A stretch of 64,000 nt of DNA, taken from Aliivibrio fischeri. GTDB taxonomy: Bacteria > Pseudomonadota > Gammaproteobacteria > Enterobacterales > Vibrionaceae. Shown piece after piece: positions 58,643 to 64,000 of this stretch. The stretch covers positions 1,054,001-1,118,000 of the forward strand of contig CP160629.1 of the NCBI GenBank assembly GCA_038993745.2, in the 5' to 3' direction. The translations under genes and the position numbers were made by a program. A model generated the notes under the pieces. That model was given only the letters and a program-made list of their open reading frames with translations, did not search any database and was not told where the DNA came from. Every line of letters starts with the position of its first letter. Position 1 is the first letter of the stretch.

Positions 58643-59143
58643 TTATTCCTTTTCTGTCACTAGACCTAATTCACTTAGTAGTTTTTCACGAGCTTCATCA
58701 TCAACAAGGGCATCTTCAATTGCTTTGCGGAATGCAGGAACATTGCCTAACGGGCCTTTTAAAGAGACAAGCGCTTCACGTAAATCCATTAAGCCTTTTA
58801 GTTCAGGTACTTGCTCAACAATGCTTGAAGGATCAAAATCATTGATATGTTTAAAACTTAGATCGACTGCAATTTCCTCATTTCCTTCGCCATCATCTTG
58901 AAGTTGGTTTTTTACACCAAAAGAGATGTTTAAGTTTTGTTTTTCAATAACGTCATTGAAATTGCTTTTATCAACATTAAATGGCTTTCGATCTTCAAGT
59001 TTTCGATCATCTTCTTGCTGAGTAAAGTCACCAAGAACCATCATTTTCAGTGGAAGTTCAAGATCTTCTGCAGCGTCACCGCTTACTGGTTTGAATGTCA
59101 CATTTACACGTTCTTTTGGTGCAACAGATCCATCTTTTGACAT
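58643..59143 (-). CDS. tssB: T6SS sheath protein TssB (VipA)
   Basis: 166 aa. APKERVNVTFKP near the N-terminus, LPLKMMVLGDFTQQEDDRKLEDRKPFNVDKSNFNDVI, and a late DFDPSSIVEQVPELKGLMDLREAL helix: the standard TssB pattern. Its C-terminal helix contains the region read by ClpV only in complex with TssC. Confidence 0.96.
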   Translation of the reverse strand: MSKDGSVAPKERVNVTFKPVSGDAAEDLELPLKMMVLGDFTQQEDDRKLEDRKPFNVDKSNFNDVIEKQNLNISFGVKNQLQDDGEGNEEIAVDLSFKHINDFDPSSIVEQVPELKGLMDLREALVSLKGPLGNVPAFRKAIEDALVDDEAREKLLSELGLVTEKE

Positions 59144-59157
59144 GGGTCTCCTTGGGT

Positions 59158-60708
59158 TTAATTAAGAACTCGTATTGGGTTTAAACAGCAGAGCCTTTCA
59201 CGTATGTGTGTTAGCAACTGACTGTCTTGGTCTTTTTTAGATAATTTGTTATGGCATTGAAGCCATAGTTCAAGTAAACGTTCTTCAAGAATAGGATCCC
59301 AATGAGCGAGTACGGATTGGGAATATTGCTTATCTAGCCATGAGAAAAGTGAATTAGCTAAATCATATTTACTGGATTGAAATAGCAGTTTTGCCTGTGT
59401 AAATTGCCAAAAAAAGGCTTCTCTATCGGAACGTGATTGGTGATGACCGCGAATAAGAGGTTGCATTACTTCGTTTAAGCTGTGCTGCTGTAACAATGTG
59501 AGAGCTTCTTGGAAGGCATCTTCCCAGTCACTACTATTTTGTGATTCATCGAAATGATTTACTGGGGAAGTAGTCGCATGAGTTGAAGTCGAACACTGCT
59601 GCTGTATCCAAGCCTTTGTTGATTCACTAGCAAACTCAGTTCCATCATCGAATTTAAGATCCGTGATGCTTGGTGTTTTGTTGATTAATAAAGACAGCTG
59701 ATCAGTGATGCTTTGTGCTGCATCATGATGATTAAGTGCTGTTAGGCTTTCCCAAACCATGAAATGACCATCGATCCAAAATGGTGATTTAGAAAGGCTC
59801 TCTTCCATTTCTATAATTAATGTAGAGTGATTTAATTCTGCTTTTAACTGTTGAAAATATTGTATTCTGGCCTGAGGAACAGGCTTTAACATAGTTACAT
59901 TATCGTCATTACTTGCTGGCAATTGAGATATGGTTAACCAAGTTAAAGTCCGGTTTAATTGATACACTTTTTCGTCACTAAGTTTTTGAGATAACCAGTA
60001 TTTTGAGAGTGTTCTCGCTACATCTTGTAAGTGACGAAATGCTTTATTTGCATCTCTATCGTTTGTGATGTCATTTTGAGAAAATGAGATAGTTGATGTT
60101 GCTGATGGAGCTTGTGTTGGTGCGGATGGTATAGATTGTGGTGCTACTATCTCATTATTTTCGGTTTCTGATTTTAAACGTTTTTTAAGTTTTTTTGTTA
60201 ATGAAATAACAGAAGATAAATTATCTGTATTATTTTCAAAAATAGACTCAATTGATTCATCTAATACTGACAATTGTGTAATTAATATATCGGTATCATT
60301 TATATTGTCTATATTATCGATAATGGATTTTATGTTATCTGTTATTATATTAATGATTTGATTAATAGAAGAATATAGACTTCTTTTTCTCTTTGGATAA
60401 ATATCGTCTTTGAATTTAATGATGAAATCATTAATAACACGGATTAACTCATTATTATCAATAGCAAGATTTCTCTTAGTTATAGATAAGCATAACCAGT
60501 AAAGTAATCTATAATCCTTGCTAGTTTTGTTTAGTAAATTTAATGAGTTATCATGCACGACAGACCAGTCCGTCTTGCTTGTAGCAAACAGATTTGTTGA
60601 TTTTTTTATTTCTTCTTCAATTAATTCAAACTCAGGCTCATAACTTAAATCTGTGCCTAAGCGATCCTTATCTGATATATCAGAAAGGATTGAGTCGTAA
60701 GAAAACAT
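59158..60708 (-). CDS. tssA: T6SS protein TssA (ImpA N-terminal domain)
   Basis: 516 aa. N-terminal ImpA-type domain (about 10-130: DWSVVHDNSLNLLNKTSKDYRLLYWLCLSITKR), low-complexity Ile/Asn/Asp-rich stretch (about 115-165) and a Ser/Pro/Thr linker (about 195-215). A helical C-terminal half follows (DVARTLSKYWLSQKLSDEKVYQLNRTLTWL). It recruits the baseplate and sheath during assembly. First gene of the minus-strand cluster. The N-terminal third uses many ATA codons and is more AT rich than the C-terminal half. Confidence 0.88.
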   Translation of the reverse strand: MFSYDSILSDISDKDRLGTDLSYEPEFELIEEEIKKSTNLFATSKTDWSVVHDNSLNLLNKTSKDYRLLYWLCLSITKRNLAIDNNELIRVINDFIIKFKDDIYPKRKRSLYSSINQIINIITDNIKSIIDNIDNINDTDILITQLSVLDESIESIFENNTDNLSSVISLTKKLKKRLKSETENNEIVAPQSIPSAPTQAPSATSTISFSQNDITNDRDANKAFRHLQDVARTLSKYWLSQKLSDEKVYQLNRTLTWLTISQLPASNDDNVTMLKPVPQARIQYFQQLKAELNHSTLIIEMEESLSKSPFWIDGHFMVWESLTALNHHDAAQSITDQLSLLINKTPSITDLKFDDGTEFASESTKAWIQQQCSTSTHATTSPVNHFDESQNSSDWEDAFQEALTLLQQHSLNEVMQPLIRGHHQSRSDREAFFWQFTQAKLLFQSSKYDLANSLFSWLDKQYSQSVLAHWDPILEERLLELWLQCHNKLSKKDQDSQLLTHIRERLCCLNPIRVLN

Positions 60709-60929
60709 ATTTACCCTAGCTAAATGATGTTGTTCAAGTTAGATTTTATTGATTTAATTATTATTAAAATTATTTTTATATAGAAATACTAAAGGGAAGA
60801 ATTTAATTAAGAAAGGGGAATAATTTGCGATGAAAATTAATTGAGAAATAGATCTAAATTTTATGAAACTAAATTAAAGAACTATTTCTCATGATTTACA
60901 AATAAAGCAGGTGTCTTATTTATGATACA
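60709..60929. promoter_or_regulatory. Promoter region of the T6SS cluster
   Basis: 221 bp very AT-rich spacer between rsmS and tssA, both on the minus strand. It must carry the tssA promoter. I looked for a sigma-54 -24/-12 element on the minus strand and did not find one. No reading frame or hairpin terminator for rsmS is evident. Confidence 0.45.
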
Positions 60930-61127
60930 TTATTTATTCTTGAAGTCGGAGAGCACAATCTCTAATGCTTTGATTGCTGTTTCTTTGTCGACTTCGTTGC
61001 TTTCAAGAAGATAAATTAAATCAACCGCTAATTTTATTTCATCCGGTGCGTTATCTAGAGGGGTAGGAGTCTCTGTTTGAACTTCAATTTCGGTTTGAAT
61101 TTGCTGATTATTTTTGGGGTTAGTCAT
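60930..61127 (-). CDS. rsmS: RsmS / YbaM-family small protein
   Basis: 65 aa; the core DNAPDEIKLAVDLIYLLESNEVDKETAIKALEIVLSDFKNK matches the YbaM/RsmS family (formerly DUF2496), with a Gln/Thr-rich N-terminal extension of about 25 residues. In Pectobacterium RsmS is a regulator of secondary metabolism and virulence. Overlaps the end of priC by 8 nt, the conserved priC-ybaM arrangement. Confidence 0.88.
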   Translation of the reverse strand: MTNPKNNQQIQTEIEVQTETPTPLDNAPDEIKLAVDLIYLLESNEVDKETAIKALEIVLSDFKNK

Positions 61128-61671
61128 GTTGCTCTCGATAAGTAATTTGTTGTTCTAATCGGATCATTGCTTCTTTACAGCGTTGTAAGCGTTTCTCTGT
61201 TGCTAGCAGCTTTTGTTGTAGATCTTGCTGCTGAGAGAATGAATGACATTGATTAATTGCCAGTTCTTGATCATTTACCATTTGTGCTAAACGGCGTTCC
61301 CACTCTTGATGTTGAGCTAGGTCCTGATACATATCACTAATGGGTTTTTTATAGCTTCCCTTCGGACGAGGTTCGTTAGAGCGTATACGTTGAGTTGCAA
61401 CTTCTCTTTGTATCGCTTCAATTTGAGCAACCAACATTTGCGTTAAATATTCAGCTCTTTGTGTCGTTAGAATATTTGCTTTTTCTTCTCGTTGAATCGA
61501 TCCAAGTGTTGCCTTTGCTTCATTTATACAGGGTACAAGATAGCGGCTTCTGCATCCAAATAGGCGTTCATCAAATAAAGGAAGTCGTTGTTCCCCTCGA
61601 CGTCGGTCAATTTCAGCCGCCGTTTTACCTAGTTGTTCTAGCATGATTTCGATAGAGGTAAAATTAGTCAT
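61120..61671 (-). CDS. priC: Primosomal replication protein PriC
   Basis: 183 aa helical, Arg/Gln-rich protein. PriC pattern: FDERLFGCRSRYLVPCINEA, YLTQMLVAQIEAIQREVATQ, then C-terminal coiled-coil LLATEKRLQRCKEAMIRLEQQI. It binds SSB-coated stalled forks and helps reload DnaB. Coupled to rsmS. Confidence 0.92.
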   Translation of the reverse strand: MTNFTSIEIMLEQLGKTAAEIDRRRGEQRLPLFDERLFGCRSRYLVPCINEAKATLGSIQREEKANILTTQRAEYLTQMLVAQIEAIQREVATQRIRSNEPRPKGSYKKPISDMYQDLAQHQEWERRLAQMVNDQELAINQCHSFSQQQDLQQKLLATEKRLQRCKEAMIRLEQQITYREQHD

Positions 61672-61681
61672 AATTGTTCCG

Positions 61682-62452
61682 TTAGAACCAAGCGTCTAAA
61701 GCGAGTTTAACAGCCAAGATACAAACCACAGTTACAAACACTGGTCGAATAAACTTAGATCCAAAACGAATAGCTGAGTGTGCACCAATAAATGCGCCGA
61801 CCATTAAGCAGACGCCCATAGTTAAGCCTAGTGCCCAGTTAATATGGCCAAGAATTGCAAAGGTAACCAGTGAAGTAAAGTTACTGGTGAAATTCATGGC
61901 TTTTGCTAAGCCTGATGCTAATAAGATGTTTAGACGATACATCGCCATGCTGCTAACCGTCCAAAACGCACCTGTTCCAGGCCCTGCAACACCATCATAA
62001 AACCCTAAAGATAAGCCTTGAATAATCTGCTGAGTCTTTAGTTTAGGTGTGATATCAGGTAATTGATTTTGATCGGCCTTTGGTTGTGGATGCCAAATAG
62101 TATAAATTGCAGCAGCTAAAATAATTAAAGGTAATCCTTTTTCAAGCCATTCCGTTGAAATATAGTTAACCAGCAAAGTTCCACATGTTGCGCCAAATAA
62201 AGTTGCGACAAAAGAGGCTTTCCAAAAATGGGGGTCAAACAACTTCTTTTTAAAGTAGGTGAGTGCTGCCGTAGATGAAGCAAAACTTGCGGCTAACTTA
62301 TTTGTACCTAAAGCTATGTGTGGGGGAAGCCCTATTGAGAGTAGAGCAGGAACGGTTAACATTCCTCCTCCGCCTGCAACAGCATCAATAAATCCAGCAA
62401 TAAAAGCAACTAACCCTAGGATGATGAGGGTTGATGGTTCGAGAAATTCCAT
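61682..62452 (-). CDS. TSUP/TauE-SafE family permease (YfcA-like)
   Basis: 256 aa, eight hydrophobic helices in two repeats: GLVAFIAGFIDAVAGGGGMLTVPALLSIGLPPHIALGTNKL at the N-terminus and GFYDGVAGPGTGAFWTVSSM in the second half, both TSUP hallmarks. Related proteins move sulfite or organosulfonates and similar anions; the substrate is not set. 10 bp upstream of priC on the same strand. Confidence 0.9.
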   Translation of the reverse strand: MEFLEPSTLIILGLVAFIAGFIDAVAGGGGMLTVPALLSIGLPPHIALGTNKLAASFASSTAALTYFKKKLFDPHFWKASFVATLFGATCGTLLVNYISTEWLEKGLPLIILAAAIYTIWHPQPKADQNQLPDITPKLKTQQIIQGLSLGFYDGVAGPGTGAFWTVSSMAMYRLNILLASGLAKAMNFTSNFTSLVTFAILGHINWALGLTMGVCLMVGAFIGAHSAIRFGSKFIRPVFVTVVCILAVKLALDAWF

Positions 62453-62520
62453 ATCAATTCTTAATTATTAATAGCTATAGTAAGCTCGCATCTGCGAATG
62501 ATTTAAGTAATAACGAGATA

Positions 62521-64000
62521 TTACTCTATTAGTCTTTTAAAAGGAGGTAAGGCGTCCAAAAGAGCTTTACCATAACGCTTAGTTATTACACGGCGATCAA
62601 GAAGCACAACTCTACCAGAATCCTCTTCTTTACGCAGTAGTCGACCTACAGATTGAATTAATTTTTTGCTCGCTTCTGGAACACTGATCTGCATAAATGG
62701 ATTACCACCTCGGCTCTCAATATATTCCGAATGCGCTTCTTCAACTGGAGAGGTTGGAACACCAAATGGAATCTTAGTTATAATTAGATTTGTAAGTAGG
62801 TTTCCAGGTAAATCTAATCCTTCAGAAAAGCTTCCTGTTCCAAATAAGATGCTGATTTTATTCTCATTACAAAGTTTTTTATGTTTTTTTAGAATTTCTT
62901 GTCTTGATTCCTGTCCTTGAATAAGTAGGTTCCATCCATGTTTTTTAACAATCTTTTCTATACCTTCAGCAACTTTGTTCATTTGCCAGTAAGATGAGAA
63001 TAAAACTAAGCTTGAAGATTGATCGGCAAGATAAAAGGGGAGTTCTTCTATTAATAAATCTGTAAAACCAGGCGCCGAAGGTTCCATTGGTAGTTTCGGG
63101 ATGATTAATTGAGCATTCTCTTGGTAATTAAATGGTGAAGCTAAGGATAAGAAGCGTACGCCATCCTCAGGCTTTTCTGATATACCTGCTTGTTTACAAA
63201 AAAACGAATAGCTATTTAATGCTCTCATTGTTGCTGAAACGACAACCGCTCCAGCAGCTCGACTCCATAAATTTTGGTCAAGTTGCCAACCTACCTCTAG
63301 AGGGGATACGTTAATGAAGGTATCGCCGTCTCTGTCTTGACTCTTTTCTAGCCATCTAGCAAGTGGTGCTCCTTTATCACTATTGGGCTTTGCCATTAAA
63401 AACCAAACTTGAGCTAAATTTTCTAATCTTTGTAAGTAAAAGCCTATTTCAGCTAATGCAGGCTCTGCCATTCTCGGTGCTAATTCGCCATCTTTCATGC
63501 GCTCAGAGATTAAGTCACTAATTTTTGCTAGTGCTTGGTTGGCTTTAGTTGAGACTTCTTTTAATTCTTTGGATTGCTCTGCTAACCAGTTTGGTATTTC
63601 GCCATGTTCAAAACGATAAATTCCATCATCATTGAATAATGTCGGATCAAATTGCTTACTTAACTGATTAAGCGTAGGAATTAATTCCTGAATATGTTCA
63701 TGAAGAGAGTTTTGAAATCGATTAACTCTTTTTTGATCTGCAAGATTACAGAATTTACTAACCGATTTGTTTAATGACTCTAACCACGAGGCTGAACCTT
63801 TTAAACTTGCTGCAGCAGATGAGTGTTCTCGTGCCACATTTGGCAGATGGTGAGCTTCATCAAAAATATATATGGTTTGTTCTGGTTCAGACAAAACAAC
63901 ACCACCGCCTAAATCGATGTCAGCCATAACTAAACTGTGATTTGCAATAACCACATCTGCTTTATCTAAGTGTTCACGTGCTTTTTGAAATGGGCATTCA
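62521..64000 (-). CDS. yoaA: DinG-family helicase YoaA (N-terminal part outside window)
   Basis: The frame is open to the right edge, so the start lies outside the window. Visible motifs: ECPFQKAREHLDKADVVIANHSL (a Cys of the iron-sulfur cluster and motif), FDEAHHLP (DEAH box), GAVVVSATM (motif III-like SAT), FGTGSFSEGLDLPG (motif V) and QSVGRLLRKEEDSGRVVLLDRR (motif VI QxxGRxxR). Superfamily 2 XPD-like 5'-3' DNA helicase; in E. coli YoaA works with the polymerase III chi subunit in fork repair. Confidence 0.9.
   Translation of the reverse strand, partial: ECPFQKAREHLDKADVVIANHSLVMADIDLGGGVVLSEPEQTIYIFDEAHHLPNVAREHSSAAASLKGSASWLESLNKSVSKFCNLADQKRVNRFQNSLHEHIQELIPTLNQLSKQFDPTLFNDDGIYRFEHGEIPNWLAEQSKELKEVSTKANQALAKISDLISERMKDGELAPRMAEPALAEIGFYLQRLENLAQVWFLMAKPNSDKGAPLARWLEKSQDRDGDTFINVSPLEVGWQLDQNLWSRAAGAVVVSATMRALNSYSFFCKQAGISEKPEDGVRFLSLASPFNYQENAQLIIPKLPMEPSAPGFTDLLIEELPFYLADQSSSLVLFSSYWQMNKVAEGIEKIVKKHGWNLLIQGQESRQEILKKHKKLCNENKISILFGTGSFSEGLDLPGNLLTNLIITKIPFGVPTSPVEEAHSEYIESRGGNPFMQISVPEASKKLIQSVGRLLRKEEDSGRVVLLDRRVITKRYGKALLDALPPFKRLIE

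Noticed and set aside
60709..60929. Sigma-54 (-24/-12) promoter ahead of tssA
   Set aside because: Searched the minus strand for a GG...GC element with correct spacing and found no convincing match, despite the presence of vasH in the cluster.
1..64000. CRISPR arrays, insertion sequences, prophage genes, restriction systems
   Set aside because: No repeat-spacer pattern, transposase, integrase, phage structural gene or methyltransferase was seen in the window.

Overview
The window looks like a chromosomal segment of a low-GC gammaproteobacterium of the Vibrionaceae, most probably Aliivibrio (fischeri/logei group). This rests on the overall protein character (AlaE, YecA-type UPF0149, PriC next to RsmS/YbaM, YoaA, a multidomain secreted GH18 chitinase, a VasH-regulated T6SS cluster), AT-rich codon use, and a 4.5S RNA and tRNA-Ser typical of gammaproteobacteria. 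The species is an inference; no database search was run.

Layout. 1-5205: two paralogous metal-dependent amidohydrolases (the first cut by the left edge) around a DUF3299 protein and an OprB-type porin, followed by a divergent AraC-type regulator. 5472-9349: HlyD-type adaptor, DUF2955 membrane protein, AI-2E-family protein and a K+ channel-like protein. 9404-11775: DUF3332 lipoprotein, UPF0149 protein and the L-alanine exporter AlaE. 11900-14930: tRNA-Ser(GGA), then a DCC/DUF393 protein, a short-chain dehydrogenase and an HflX-type GTPase. This block is bracketed by two near-identical 41-nt terminator copies. 15031-22428: a SigZ-like sigma factor, then a compact run gshA / ABC half-transporter / ABC half-transporter / glutathione synthetase of the eukaryotic type. 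22558-28635: assorted small, transport and lipoprotein genes, including a cystatin-like lipoprotein and a tandem-DUF333 lipoprotein. 28934-37382: a Cache-GGDEF-EAL protein, a large GH18 chitinase, a divergent chemoreceptor and the 4.5S RNA (ffs). 37616-40447: DUF481 outer-membrane protein and a PAS-GGDEF cyclase. 40448-60708 (minus strand): a type VI secretion cluster in the order tssA-B-C-E-F-G, clpV, vasH, small lipoprotein, fha, tssJ-K-L-M, PP2C phosphatase, Ser/Thr kinase. It has no hcp, vgrG or PAAR gene. 60930-64000: rsmS, priC, a TSUP permease and yoaA (cut by the right edge).

The most unusual content is the glutathione block. A gammaproteobacterial-type glutamate-cysteine ligase is followed at very short spacing by an asymmetric pair of ABC exporter halves and a glutathione synthetase that matches the animal/plant GSS family rather than bacterial GshB. 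This suggests a self-contained unit for making a gamma-glutamyl thiol and moving it, or something conjugated to it, across the inner membrane.

A second pattern affects how the window should be read. Eight genes (K+ channel, SDR, sigZ, first ABC half, GGDEF/EAL, chemoreceptor, tssM, tssF) are each split by the loss of a single base, mostly in short homopolymers, with perfect continuation in the neighbouring frame. A systematic sequencing or consensus error is the simplest explanation, so I annotate each as one full-length gene and give the position of the break.
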